From Gonatopus flavifemur (Eukaryota; Arthropoda; Insecta; Hymenoptera; Dryinidae): a DNA stretch of 64,000 nucleotides. Below the pieces are notes generated by a model. The model was not told the origin of the DNA. It saw nothing but the letters and a program-made list of their open reading frames with translations, and made no database searches. The stretch is from contig JAFFJZ010000016.1 in assembly GCA_018340375.1 (NCBI GenBank), positions 4,657,372 through 4,721,371 of the forward strand, read 5' to 3'. Shown here in pieces: positions 23,090 to 35,622 of this stretch. Position numbers and translations under genes: made by a program. How positions within the stretch are numbered: position 1 is the stretch's first letter; each line of letters opens with the position of its first letter.

Positions 23090-25060
23090 TAGGGGAAGCT
23101 TTCAATTACCCAAAACAAGGTCCTCGGTACAAATAATGTGATACCTAGTATTCATACAAACTAAACGATTACGTTTTGATTTTTCATTTCATACTTTAAT
23201 TCAATACTTAATTGAGATAAGGATTCTAAAGATTGTTACTTTCAACGATTACCATTGGATTTATAAACATATTTTCATTATTTGTAAGAAGAACATAGGT
23301 ATAAGAGAAATTTTAATACCATTTTGTGGAGTCTATATGTGTACATCAATAATTATTTCTAATTGAGAGTAATCATGAGCAATATTTAGGCTTTATGATT
23401 TATTAATTATAGATATTTATGAATATTTGATCATTTCAAACTATACTCATATTTCCAATATATCATTATATAGTTTATCATTTCGCATTCAACCAAACGT
23501 TAATTTGTTATTCTTTAATCAATGTTTCGATTATATACGCGATGTTATTCACAACAACAAATGAAAGTATTATTCATAAACATCATGATACTCGCCTATT
23601 ACGCTTGAAAGTGTGCAGATGTTCTATAGATTTGAGAACAACGTACAGATATAGAAGACTTCCTCAATGCCATTATATGAAGTAGATATGGCCAAAATTG
23701 GTCCTTCGTAACAAATGATGTGATGTAGGGAAAGCTCTCAATGACCCAAAACAAGTCCTTTGGTACAAATAATGTGATACCTAGTATATTCATACAAACC
23801 AAACGATTACGTTTTGATTTTTCATTTCTTACTTCAATTCAATACTTAATTGAGATAAGGATTCTAAAGATTGTTACTTTCAACGATTACCATTGGATTT
23901 ATAAACATATTTTCATTATTAGTAAGAAGAACATAGATATAAGAGAGATTTTAATACCATTTTGTGAAGTCTATATGTGTACATCAATAATTATTTCTAA
24001 TTGAGAGTGATAATGAGCAATATTTAGGCTTTATGATTTATTAATTATAGATATTTATGAATATTTGATCATTTTAAACTATACTTATATTTCCAATATA
24101 TCATTATATAGTTTATTATTTCGCATTCAACCAAACGTTAATTTGTTATTCTTTAATCAATGTTTCGATTATATACGCAATGTTATTCACAACAACAAAT
24201 GAAAGTATTATTCATAAACATTATGATACTCGCCTATTACGCTTGAAAGTGTGCAGATGTTTTTTTAGATTTAAGAACAACGTACAGATATAGAAGACTT
24301 CCTCAATGCCATTATATGAAGTGGATATGGCTAAAATTGGTCCGTGGTAACAAATAAAGTGATGTAGCGAAAGCTTTCAATTACCCAAAACAAGTCCTTT
24401 GGTACAAATAATGTGATACCTAGTATTTATACAAACAAAATGTTCACGTTTTTATTTTTTATTCCATACTTTTATTCAACACTAAATCAAAGTAAGGATT
24501 CTAAAGATTGTTACTTTCAACGATTACCATCGGACAGATAAACCTATTTTTATTACTTATGAGAATAACGTAGGTATAAGAAAGATATTGATACCATTTT
24601 TTAAAATCCATACGTGTAGATGATTATTTTTGATTGAGTAATCATAATGAGCAATGTTTAGGCTTTACATTTCATTATTTATATATATTTATGAATATTT
24701 ATCCATTTCAAACTGTATCCCTATTTCCAACACAAAATTTTGTACTTCATTAATTCGGATTGAAAGTAAACGTTAATTTTTTATTTTTCATTCAACGTTT
24801 CGATTACATACGCCTCGTTATTCACAGCAACGAATGAAAGTATTATTTATAACAATTATGATTCTCATCTACCACCCTTGACAGTGTGCAAATATGTTTT
24901 TTGGATTTAAGAATAACATACAAAAGAGTTCCTCAATACCATTATAAAAAGTCGATATGCGTTGTTGAATAATCATTTGTGATTGAAAGCAATCACAATA
25001 ACCATTATTGATGCTCTTCATTTTATTATCCATAGATATTTTTCCATGGTTCAGAGTATG
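23090..25060 (+). repeat. tandem 637-bp repeats in MULE 3' part
   Basis: A unit beginning near gaaagctttcaattaccc occurs three times, starting about 23090, 23728 and 24368. The landmark aaacgattacgtttt lies at 23163 and 23801, 638 bp apart. The first two units are nearly the same. The third is clearly diverged. A partial unit also lies at 22475-22520, before the nested foldback. No coding frame is conserved among the units. Confidence 0.75.
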
Positions 25061-25114
25061 GAGCCTTCCGAAGTAGGTAATCAAAACCAGATGATCAGCT
25101 ACTTTGGAAGGCTC
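25061..25114. repeat. 54-bp hairpin, GAGCCTTCCGAAGTAG ends
   Basis: gagccttccgaagtag at 25061 faces ctactttggaaggctc ending at 25114. A related hairpin lies at 32835-32911. They look like members of a very short foldback family. Confidence 0.55.
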
Positions 25115-26608
25115 CTATATATCTATCTTTGATGAGGAAATTATGTTGCTTTATTTTTTCACATTCATAACATACGAATATAATCATAAGACAACACATA
25201 GAAACTCATTAAATGCCATTATCATGAAATCTCAACAGAGCTTCCATAATGTGAAGATAATTCAACAGTATTATTTTATTGTGCATGGAGATATTATAAA
25301 CAAATAGTCTGCTCATAATCTTTCAAATAAAATTTGTAACAAACAGTATATAATTCCTTCTGCAAATTGAACTGTGGATACTGAAAAGAATATCACGTAG
25401 TTCGTACAATCTCATTTTAGTCCCATATACTCAAGTATAAGTACAAAAAGTAAATTTGTAACTATTTTCGTCACCGATTCTATGACAAAATCAAATGTTT
25501 GCTGATGGATTATCATGAATTGTATGACTTACGCTGTGAAATATTCTTTATATTTTCACCATTCTTTGTGTACATAAAGAAGAAACACTCATGAGTATGG
25601 GATATTGATAACAGAATACATGTTTAGTGCACAGCTTCCACAAATCAACTTTGTAGTTTCATTAAATTTGGTTCATTCACGTCCTGGTAAAAAACTCCAT
25701 GTAGGATCCCTACATAGGATTATGGCTTGGGAAACCTACATCAAAATGAACCACCTGGATGAGTTTTGTATGTGGAATACCTATGAATCCTATGTGAAAA
25801 TTTTACCCACGTTGAATGTCTGGAGGTAAGTTTTCTAGGACATAATTCCACATGGTTTTTTGCAGCAGAGCGCTTAATGCTGGTTACCGCATTACTTATG
25901 TTACATATAGTATTTTCACAAATATATATTGAATTCCCATATCGATTAGAAGATACATACAGTATGCGATGCATGTGTAAAATGTTTTTATCATTTTAAT
26001 CATCAAATCATAATTTTACAACCTTTAAAAAGTAATTCTCTCACATCCAGTGTGATGATATTACAAAAATGATCCTGTGATTACATAATGTGAGTTTGGG
26101 AATTAGTCCTGCATTTTTTATAGTATATAGAATATAATGACACTGAAGATAAATGTTTGGTTTTGACTTTTTCAAAGATCTTCATGCATTATAAAACGTC
26201 GAAATTTCCCATTTTCAAGTCATTGATTTATTAATTTACTTGAATCAATATGATCGTTCCTTTTCAATAAAATTATGAGGATACACAATCCAAATTAAAA
26301 ATAAATTGAAATCTTACTGGATTTCATGAATTGTTGCATAAAATTCAATGATCTTTTTATAACATTGTATTATTACTACATCATATTAACCTTTTTATTC
26401 ACATCATGTCATCAATACCATTTTATCCACATTATTTGCAATCAAGTTTACTGTTCCAAACTTTTGGATAAGACATCTATAATTATTTTTCTTCATGTTG
26501 TATATTGAAATTCAAAATCATTGAGAATATGTATTCAGCGCTATCTATATGCAAGGTTATGAGTATAAAACACACTTCACAGTCTATAATAATTTCGTGA
26601 TCATAATT
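25115..26608. other. non-coding interior of the MULE
   Basis: I see no gene, repeat array or other element in this stretch. It separates the tandem repeats from the right terminal repeat. Confidence 0.4.
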
Positions 26609-26724
26609 TTCGGAATAAACTCATTCGGACTAACAGTCTTTCGGGATTTTATCAATTCGGAATTTTATAATTCGGACCAACGGCGCTTCGGACTAACGGG
26701 CTTTCGGACCAACGGGTGTTTACC
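26609..26724 (-). repeat. MULE right terminal inverted repeat
   Basis: 116 bp, the exact reverse complement of 16059-16174. It is followed by the target duplication caaaatca (26725-26732). Confidence 0.92.
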
Positions 26725-27259
26725 CAAAATCATATCCATGTGCGTCGTCACCAAGGTTGATACAGTGTTGCCAGGTGGATATATTACTTTCCTCTAGATG
26801 TCGCCCAAAAAACCTTCAGTTTTGCAGGTTTAGAAAAAAAACCTCCAGATGGCTATTTTTATAGATTTTACCAAATTCGACAGTAAAAATAGGCAATACA
26901 AATGGGTAATGATTCTCCACTCGATTATTCTCATTTATATCACGTGAAAATTGTATATTTCACGTGGAAAGTTCGTGGCAGAGTTCTGTTAGAGGTGGCG
27001 GTACTGGCGGGATTTTGGAAAATTGAAGGTTTATAAACTTCCCAGACAGCACACAAGAATCTCAAATGAATTCTGAAAAAAAGAACTCTTTCAGAATACA
27101 AAGTGTTCCAAAAGAGTTTCAAGATGAATAAAATTTTTTAATATGTAATGATGGAGCATGTTGCCAAGGTTAGACTTTGAATATAAATTTAAACTCCAAA
27201 GTAATATCTAAACATGAAAGAAAATAATTTGTGGGAATTATTGACATTTGTAGGTTATT

Positions 27260-27510
27260 ATCCCAGATAGAGAAGCATGCTCTGAATGTTTCGTAACATA
27301 ACGTGCCGTAAACATACCATCATGAACTCCGCTCAGCTTGCAATGATGCATAGAATGTGAACATTATGTTTCAATTATGGTGCCATCACCTCGCTTTGCT
27401 ACCAATAACAATGCTTTATGCGGAAACACCTTGGCGCCATGATGCGAACATTTCTTGGCGTGCATGTCACCATTATGGTGGCATTATGGAGACATTTTTC
27501 TATCTGGGAT
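27260..27510. mobile_element. MITE nested in right hAT copy
   Basis: This is the same 251-bp insertion as at 1203-1453, with ATCCCAGATAG ends, in the equivalent position of the right copy. Confidence 0.6.
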
Positions 27511-28293
27511 GTTTATAATTCTTAGCATAGTTTTCAAGAATCTTTTCCAGATTCAACCAGATATTCAAAGTCTAATCTTGGCAGTGTGTTCCATTACTGC
27601 ATATTGATAATCTTTATTTAATGCTCAGTTGTTGGAAAAGTACGTAGCAAAATTTTGCCCATTTTTCTGGAGCTCTATGGGCCTTAAGAATTTTAATAGA
27701 ACTCGCAAATGTCTGACGAATCGAATGCTTTTTAAACTCTTTAGGAACAGTTTCTATTCTGAAAGAGTTCTGCAAGAGTTTTTTTTTCAGAATTCATTTG
27801 GGATTCTTGTGTGCTTTCTTGGTTGCAGTTGTGACGAGATTGATTTGAATGGAAAAATCAAATGGTCTATTCGCATAAATAAACGTTGATACAAATCAGT
27901 CTGTATTGATCTAAATTAATGTCTAATATATGTTTATTATATGAAAGTTATTCTCAAACATGGTTATTTATATACAAGAAGAATTATTCTTCAAGAATGA
28001 GAATAGCAGGCGTCGCGAACTCTTTTCGGACTAATGAATTCATAAAATATTCATATTCAGATTCATATTCTTTCATTGAAAGAGTTCAATTTTTGAACAT
28101 TAACGAATTCTTTTAAAGTACCGGGAGAATTGTTCCCATATTCTCAAAGAACTCGGTACTGTCCCAAACATTGAACTCTTTTAAAACTCTTCACGAATTC
28201 ATTAGTTCGGGAAGAGTTCTCAAAGAGTCCTATTCTCCTTCTCACAAAAGAATCGTTTGTGTGCTATATGGGATATGACACAACAATTTTTCT

Positions 28294-31261
28294 TCAATTT
28301 TCATCATCTGCTTGCAATACGTCAAATACATTTAACTCTTGATTTTCATCACGTTTAGGATGAATAATGTTAGTATTAAACAAATTGAACATCGCTTTTG
28401 TAGGAGTAAAAGTAATACAAGTCTCTTTGCGAATATTTTTCAAACACTCTCTCACTAATGAAATTTTCTCTGTCGAAGATACAAGTAATCTGTTTCTTAT
28501 TTTATCCTATATTATATTCATCTGGGAGAATAATCTTTCCACTGAACCATTGGATAATGGACTTGATAGCAATGTCAAAGCTAGTTTCCCAATATTATTA
28601 TATTTCCTTTGCCCACAAGAAGTTTCCAATGCATAAACGCGAAACCAAAATTCAATGATATTCTTTGGGCTTTCTTTTACAAAATCAATCAATTTTGGTT
28701 CAGAGCTCAACATCGTCCATTCAGTTATGCAACGATCTATATCTTCCACGAAATCTTCAAATCTAACTGCCAGAGGTAGGATGGAATTTGCAGAACTCTA
28801 AATCTTAACAGCTTCCGCGGAATCGAAGTTTTTCATCATCAGCATCAAGCTTGAATTATTAGGTAATCTATTCTTAATTTCTTGAATTATCACGATTAAA
28901 AATGATTTGCAGCGTTCTTTTATTTCAAGAGGCTGTGCATGAGCAGCGGCTAATAATTCAAATTTATAGCCAAAGTACATTCCCGCAGTATGCATGAGGT
29001 ATTTTTCGAAATCGAATTCCATTAAATTTTCCCTCTTCAAATTTTTCAATTGGCCAGGTACAACAATTTTCTTCAACAAACTCACATATAAATCAATGCG
29101 GTCATCGAACATTGTTAATACATTCGGATGTTGCGCTTGGAATATAGCATTAACTTTGTATACATCGTCCAAAATATAGTGAACATATGTAAGGAACATT
29201 CTGTTGGTTGAATCAGAATACATCTGATATAACAATCCAGCTGTGTAACAACGCTCATTGGTTCTGGCTGAATTGAAATGGAGGCATAAGGCATCCCATT
29301 GATCTAAAATTTTTTGAATTACATCTCTCCTAGCTAACCATCTCGTTAAACTAAGGTTTGAGAGTTTTAATGGCTGTTCGTCACTATTTATTGTTTTATA
29401 TATTCTTTCATATTCCAATTTTCCTTTGTGAGAACAAGAAAACCATGAACATGTTTCTCTTATCATGAAATCTAGATTTCTTGGTGAAGTCTCGGAAGCC
29501 TTTGATGCTGCCAAATGCAGTGAATGACAAATACATTTGTTCATTATCAAATGATCTCCTGCTTCTTTTTTCAACAATGTGGTTACTGAGTGATTTTTAC
29601 CCACCATTGTACTAGCACCATCTACACCAATGCCACATAAATTTTTTATATTTAACCCATCATTTTTCATGGTGTCCAATAACTTATTCGTAATACCAAT
29701 TGCATCGCAATTATCTAAAGGAACTAGACAGTACATGGTATCAATGATTGTTCTTCTTTTTACACTCCAATATATTATTACAGCTCCTAAACATTTAATA
29801 TTTGAACAATCAATGCTTTCGTCTAAAATGAGACTGAAAGACGAAGACCCTATATCTTCAATCATTGTTTTTTTCAATTCTGGAGCAAGGATTTCCGTAA
29901 TAATACCGGTGCATTCGGTTCGATGAAGTTTTAGATCGAAATGTTCGATATCTAAAGCTTTTAAAAGTTCACTCAGATGATCACCAATCCGTATTGATGA
30001 ATGTTCAGCGATGAAAGCAGCCCGTTTCAATTCTTTCCGTTTCATTTCTTTGTCTGCTGGGAGTCGTAAAAATTTTTCAATCCGAGGAGTTACTCTTACT
30101 GCATTCATATTATTTTGGTGTTTGACAGTTTTCCCATGATCTGTCAAATCTTTCTTTCGGGCAGCAATCTTGATCTGAAAATTCATAACATTTGTGTGAA
30201 CGGTGGAAAAATTGAGACAACCCTGGTGAAAATGAAGCGTTGAAGCGCGACGAAAGCGCAAGCGAAGAGTCATCTTGGAGTAACAAAGAGTCACCTAAGC
30301 GTAATTTAGGACGGAATTGAAACATTTCCACGTTTCATTTGTTTCAATACCCTCTTCCGTCACTTTTGGATTTCCACCAGGGAAAATATTATATAAATAA
30401 TTTCAAACACATTTGTCCTTCAATTTCAAAGAACATAGTTTCAAATGTCACGAAGCTTGACTGTCACCCAAGTTACGCAAATATCTTCCCACATAGTACA
30501 AAAATTATAAAAAAGTTCATGATGCATACAATGTGTTCATATCGATCTGTTTTGGAACTCTTGTGCTGCCTAGGTCATCTCTGCTAAAAACTTCGTACGA
30601 AGAATACACGGAGAAAAATTTATAGTAGAGATCCTCATAATAATAGCAGTTTTGGGACACATGAGGGTTTATGAACATTTCTCCTTTAATTTGTATTAAC
30701 TTTTTCAAAACTTATAGTAATATGTGTCAGATGCAAAGTTATTTCCACCAAAATGAGGTATAGATTGCCATAATTAAAGGAGAAGTGCACATAAATGCTC
30801 ATGTGTCCCAAAACTGTCATTATTATGGTAAACCGTGCTACACATTTCCCATACGTTTTTCTCCGTGTAATAAAACCGGACATATATTTAATACTTCAAG
30901 CGCAGAGTTCCAAATGACATTTTCTACACGCTGTCATTTTCACCATGGTCCGCAGCTCTCAAGCGCGGTCCTCTCTTTTTGTCCACGCCACGAAAATGCG
31001 AGATACCCGTCGACGAATGTCTTGTACGGAATATTCAAATATTACATGAATGTTCGTAAATATGCTTGGGAAATAGTCTGATTGAAATTTGAAAGAGGTG
31101 GGAAAAACAATATAGCAATACTCAACACTCACTTTGCAAGCTTTGCAGAAACCGTACGTGGCATCACCTTCATATGCAGTCAACCATCGTTTGAAGATTT
31201 CTTCTTCTTCCCACAATTTTCTGTACCGCTGAGCATACTGTTTACATTTTAAAAAAGACAT
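28294..31261 (-). pseudogene. hAT transposase (ZBED/DUF4371-like), two in-frame TAG stops
   Basis: Exon 1 is 31261-31133 (43 codons, ATG at 31261, donor AAA|GTGAGT). Exon 2 begins at 30174 after TTTCAG. The join completes a BED/TTF-type zinc finger: CKAC in exon 1, DHGKTVKH in exon 2. The hAT core follows with ILDESIDCS (first Asp), GVDGASTM (second Asp), CICHSLHLA, and the dimerisation region with SNGSVERLF (Glu). The frame meets TAG at 28798-28800 after 501 codons, stays open for 96 codons, meets TAG at 28507-28509, then runs 70 codons to TGA at 28294-28296. No frameshift is present. The intron (31132-30175) carries a MITE. The gene is probably inactive unless the TAG codons are read through. 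Confidence 0.82.
30607..30867. mobile_element. TA-flanked MITE in hAT intron
   Basis: The element starts CACGGAGAAAAATTTATAG and ends with inverted TTTTTCTCCGTG, with TA on both sides. Inner arms match at AGTTTTGGGACACATGAG and its complement. Length 261 bp, no coding frame. Confidence 0.7.
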
Positions 31262-32047
31262 TATATCGCAATGATGCAAGTTTTGTTCAGATGTGTGCAG
31301 TATGATATCTCGCAAACAAATGATGAAACAATAGGAGGGCGTTATTCACAGTACCGTAGGATGTCTCACTTCAGATCGTTCAAAACAAACACTGATTGGA
31401 TGCTTATTTTTTTGAATTGTAGGAATATCATCTTTCAGATAAAAAGAATGAAATTTGAATAAATTCAGGAAGTAATTCATTCAAGTGGGAAATAATATCC
31501 TCGAGATTTCGAAATTTTTATTTTTCTCACCAAGCAGTACGAGAACGTTTCATTCAAATATACTATGGATGTTAACAGAATGTCTGAACGAATATGTTCT
31601 ATGAGTAAATAATGGACCCAAATTCCTTGGGGAAATGTATCACAGGATTTTTGTAAATCAAAATAATTTTCAAATTTTGTTCTTCGGTCACATAAATTAT
31701 TGAAATGCCTTGCAGATGGCGTAGAAAATCAGCAAATATAAACGAGGAAGGCTGACTTGCTATGGAACGGAAAAGCGCAACATGAAACGCTTACCATTGG
31801 TCAATTCCTAGTTATTCTCAAATAAGACTAGGAATCTACCAATCATGATCGTTCACTATTTCGATCCGTGGGATTTCAGCTTAAGGGGCCTACAACATGC
31901 GTGCGATAGTCGTAAGAAGAAAAGAGAGATACCTTGGACCTCTTCTTTCTTCTCATGTGCCATATTTTATCGCATGCGCATGATCGCATCATAATGATGT
32001 CGTGCGTGGCAGTCATTAGTACAAGTCTCTCTGAGGATATTATTGTA

Positions 32048-32551
32048 CAGTGGGGAAAATAAAGTAGTTGAGTTGGCATTGATGACCAATGTGATCAATT
32101 CAAAAGCTTTGTTCGTTCTAATGTGTTCCAAGTTACCCCAACCTGCACCAAACTAATTAATTTGTTTTTATAACTAGAAGAGCGAATCAAAAATATTTGG
32201 AGCAGGTTGGGGCAACTTGGAACACGTTAGAACGAACACAGCTAATGCTAGTCTGGCATGGAACTAATGTTGAAGCAGCATTGGTTCGATGTCATACCAG
32301 CATGGAACTGAGTACATTGGTTACTAATGTCAGTGCAACCAGAGCCGGCGAAACGTTTTTCTTTGTCTTTCTCTTCGTCCATTCGCATATGCAGGATAAT
32401 GAAGGATAGTAAGTGGTGAGTTGCTACCCACTTAGTATCCTTTATTAACCCGCATGTGTGGACGGACGAAGAGAAAGACAGAGAAACACGTTTTGCCGGC
32501 CCTGAATGCAACCGTTTTTGCAGGTTGGATAAGCATTTTATTTCCCCAGTG
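32048..32551. mobile_element. TA-flanked foldback MITE in hAT 5' region
   Basis: Ends are CAGTGGGGAAAATAAA and inverted TTTTATTTCCCCAGTG, flanked by TA (32046-32047 and 32552-32553). Two internal palindromes are present: 32109-32245, built on GTTCCAAGTTACCCCAACC and its complement, and 32345-32500, built on GCCGGCGAAACG-like arms. Length 504 bp. No gene. Confidence 0.7.
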
Positions 32552-32834
32552 TAGCCTCAAAACCTTTTCAGGAGTATGCATCAGAGCACTGTTACCAGTA
32601 AACCTCCACATCTAACAGAATAGATCAATCACGTTTTTCAACTGATTAGAATGTCCAATCAAAAAGAAATAAAAACCTCTAGTTGGCAACAGAGCACAGC
32701 GTGAGATTGGATGTGAACCAAATCAACGAAAAGATTCTTTACAACTAACGGTTTCGTTGATTTGGTTTCCCATTGATTTGGCCCCCATCCGTGAAATTTC
32801 TGTAAAAAACTCAAAATGAATGAATAATTCATAA

Positions 32835-32911
32835 GAGTCTTCCGAAGTAGCTGATCTGGGTGATCGAATCAGCTTCTCAACCAATCAAAAATTAGCTACT
32901 TCGGAAGGCTC
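32835..32911. repeat. 77-bp hairpin, second copy of GAGCCTTCCG family
   Basis: gagtcttccgaagtagct faces agctacttcggaaggctc, with TA just outside on both sides. It is the partner of 25061-25114. Confidence 0.6.
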
Positions 32912-33038
32912 TATAGAATTCCCAAAAACCTTTAGAAACCTCTAGAATTTTTTGTCCATTATGAAAACCTCAAAAAATCTTCGCGGATTTGAAAAAACCT
33001 TCAGTTCTAGAGGGAAGCCTCTAGAATTGGCAACACTG

Positions 33039-33379
33039 AGAATTGGTCATCGGTACTATTCTATTTCAGTTGTCTCATAATAGTTGCAGTAACAGTTCTT
33101 TTCAGTTCGAATCACACAGAGAAGAATGTATAATAAAAATGGGGATGGCAATAGTTTCATAATAAGGGTTATTATTAAGGCTAGGAATTTGGTTTCGTTA
33201 AAAGACAGAGGAAGAAGATAAGCGGGGCTAATATTCCTGATTGGTTGTTATGGATTTGATGATTATTTGTTTTCGCAATCTAGTGAGGCAATCAATAAGT
33301 ATAAAAATCGATGAAAAAAAGAGAAACTTTAAGCTGTTATCAAAAGAAAATCGAGCATGAAAATTTATACCCCATGCAT
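33039..33379. other. non-coding gap right of the hAT
   Basis: Nothing recognisable beyond the hAT flank agaattgg at 33039-33046. If the inversion proposed here is right, this sequence was originally joined, through the hAT, to what is now at 1952. Confidence 0.4.
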
Positions 33380-35125
33380 GAATTTCAGCTAGCCCGTGTG
33401 AATTTTCGGATGCCCGTGTGTCAGTAATCGACAAGTTAAGTACTCGGTTATAGTTTCTCTTTGGAACCGTTCCAGAATTCCAGCCCGCCCTTCTAGATGT
33501 TCTGGTACCCGTGTACATTTTACGACGTCCACGTGTGGGCATTTGACAATTTTAGTGCTCGGGTATTCTATATCGGGTCCATAGTAGGAAGTTGCCCGTG
33601 TGGATTTTACGAGGCACGTAAGAGAATATTCGACGAATTGAGTACTCGGATATTATTTTATCACGTCCGTGTTGGAATTTCAGCTCGACCGTGTTAATTC
33701 TCCCTTGCCCGTGCATATTTCCCGATGCCCGTGTAGAGCTGTTCGACCACTTTAGTACTCGCGTATTATTTTACCACGTGCGTGATAGAATGCCATCTCA
33801 CCAGCGTAGACTTTACGACGCCAGTACGAGAATATTTGAAGAACTGAGTACTCGGATATTATGTTATCTTGCCCGGGGTGGAATTACAGTGCGGCCGTGT
33901 ATGTTTTCCGATGCCCCTATGTAACTGTCCGACCACTTAATTAGGCGGATATAATCTTATCACGCCCGTGTTGGAATGTTGGCTCGACTGTGTGAATTCC
34001 ACCTTGCCCGTGCATATTTTCCATGCCCGTGTGTAACTGTTCGACGAATTGAGTACTTGGATATTATTTCATCACGCCCGTGTTGGAAAGGTAGCTCGAC
34101 CATGTAAATTTTCCCTAGCTCGTGCAATTTTCCGATGCCCCCGTGTAGCTGTTCGACCACTTGAGTACTCGTGGATTGTTTCATCACGTCCGTGATGGAA
34201 TCTCATCTCGCCCGTGTACGTTTCCTGATGCCCGTGTATGTTTCCCGATGCCCGTGTATGTTTCTCGATGTGCGGGTAGATTTTACGATGCCCGTACGAG
34301 ATCATTCGACGAATTGAGTACTCGGATATTATTTTATCACGCCCGTGTTGGAAATTCAGCTCGACCGTGTAAATTTTCCCTAGGCCGTGCAATTTTCCGA
34401 TGCCCGTGTGTAGCTGTTCGACCACTTGCGTACTCGGGTATTATTTTACCACGTCCGTGATAGGATCCCATCTCGCCCGTGTATGTTTCCCGATGCCGGG
34501 TAGATTTTACAATGCCCGTATGAGAATATTGGACAAATTGAGTACTCGGATATTATGTTACCCTGCCCGGGGTGGAATTACAGTTCGTCCGTGTATGTTT
34601 TCCGATGCCCCTATGTAACCGTTCGACCACTTAATTAGGCGGATATAATTTTATCACGGCCGTGTTGGAATGTTAGCTCGACTGTGTAAATTCTACCTCG
34701 CCCGGGCATATTTTCCGATGCCCGTGTGTAACTGTTCAACCACTTGAGTAGTGAGTGAATCTCATCTCGCCCGTGTACGTTTCCCGATGCCCGTGTATGT
34801 TTCCCGATGCCCGTGTATGTTTCCCGATGCCCGTGTAGATTTCACGACGCCCGTACGAGAATCTTCGGAGAATTGAGTACTCGGATATCATTTTATCATC
34901 CCCGTGGTGAAATTACAGTTCGTCCGTATATATTTTCCGATGCCCGTGTGAATTTGAGGATGCCCCTATGTAACTGTTCAACCACTTAATGAACCGGATA
35001 TTATTTCATCATGCCCGTGTTCGAATTTCAGCTCGACCGTGTAAATTCTCCCTTGCCCGTGCATATTTTCCGATGCCCGTGTTTAACTGTTCGATCACTT
35101 GTTTACTCGGGTTTTATTCTATCAC

Positions 35126-35325
35126 CAGACTGCGGAAGTTTATGCAAATATAGATTCCTCATGTCACATATCTCTCACATATTCTACATTATTGACATCC
35201 AATGGTACGTTACATACTTGTTTCTTAAATCTCAAGATGCTGGATATTGTTCTGCATCTTCTACACAGAATCTATGGAAAATATATAACACGGAAAATCT
35301 ATGTCCGCTTAAACTCCCGCAATCT
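35126..35325. mobile_element. 200-bp MITE in the tandem array
   Basis: AGACTGCGGAAGTTTATGC at the left faces an inverted GCTTAAACTCCCGCAATCT at the right, with ATAGATT/AATCTAT further in. It interrupts the array unit between TCACC and ATTTATCACG. Confidence 0.55.
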
Positions 35326-35454
35326 ATTTATCACGTCCGTGATAGAATCCCCGCTCGCCCGTGTAGATTTCACGACGCCCGAACGAGAACTTCCGACGAA
35401 TTGAGTACTCGGGTATTTCCTATCAGGCCCGTGTAGATTTCCCGATGCATCTAA

Positions 35455-35622
35455 CCTAGTAGGAATGCTCCAGGCATCAACGAGTTTTGTAACGCTTGCA
35501 CTAGCGGAGTACTAGACACTCGCGTGTACCTCACTAGATACTTGTGAAGCACTCGTAAGTGTCTAGTATTTGGCTAGTTCAATCGTTACAAAACTCGTGA
35601 ATGCCTAGGCGTTTCTACTAGG
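35455..35622. mobile_element. 168-bp palindromic MITE in the tandem array
   Basis: CCTAGTAGGAATGCTCCAGG and ACGAGTTTTGTAACG at the left face inverted copies ending CTACTAGG. The arms cover most of the element. No gene. Confidence 0.65.

Larger units (their letters stand above)
16059..26724 (+). mobile_element. complete MULE (Mutator-like) transposon
   Basis: The element spans 10,666 bp. It begins GGTAAACACCCGTTGGTCCG and ends in the exact reverse complement. The inverted repeats are identical over 116 bp (16059-16174 and 26609-26724). The 8 bases caaaatca occur on both sides (16051-16058 and 26725-26732), in the range expected of MULEs. Inside are a multi-exon transposase gene (16788-22432), a MITE in intron 3, a foldback MITE and tandem 637-bp repeats in the 3' part. 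The right end lies only 30 bp (26733-26762) from the inverted hAT copy. Identical ends plus an open gene point to recent activity. Confidence 0.93.
26763..33038 (-). mobile_element. hAT transposon, right copy
   Basis: On the minus strand the element starts at 33038 with CAGTGTTGCCAATTCTAGAG and ends at 26763 with CTGGCAACACTG. Both ends carry nearby CTCTAGA and CTGAAGGTTT motifs. The 6.3 kb hold a two-exon transposase gene and at least four small insertions. The 8-bp flanks do not match each other: ggttgata at 26755-26762 against agaattgg at 33039-33046. The latter is the reverse complement of the left copy's flank at 1952-1959. Confidence 0.82.

Noticed and set aside
32584..32697. A further small hAT derivative in the 5' part of the right hAT copy
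   Set aside because: Ends (GAGCACTGTTACCAG and inverted TTGGCAACAGAGCAC) are suggestive but no 8-bp duplication is present and the ends lack the proper CAGTG terminus.
33497..35436. Several reading frames of 60-141 codons across the GCCCGTG array
   Set aside because: They occur in many frames and both strands at once, repeat with the array unit, and have no known domain. They come from the low stop density of GC-rich repeats.
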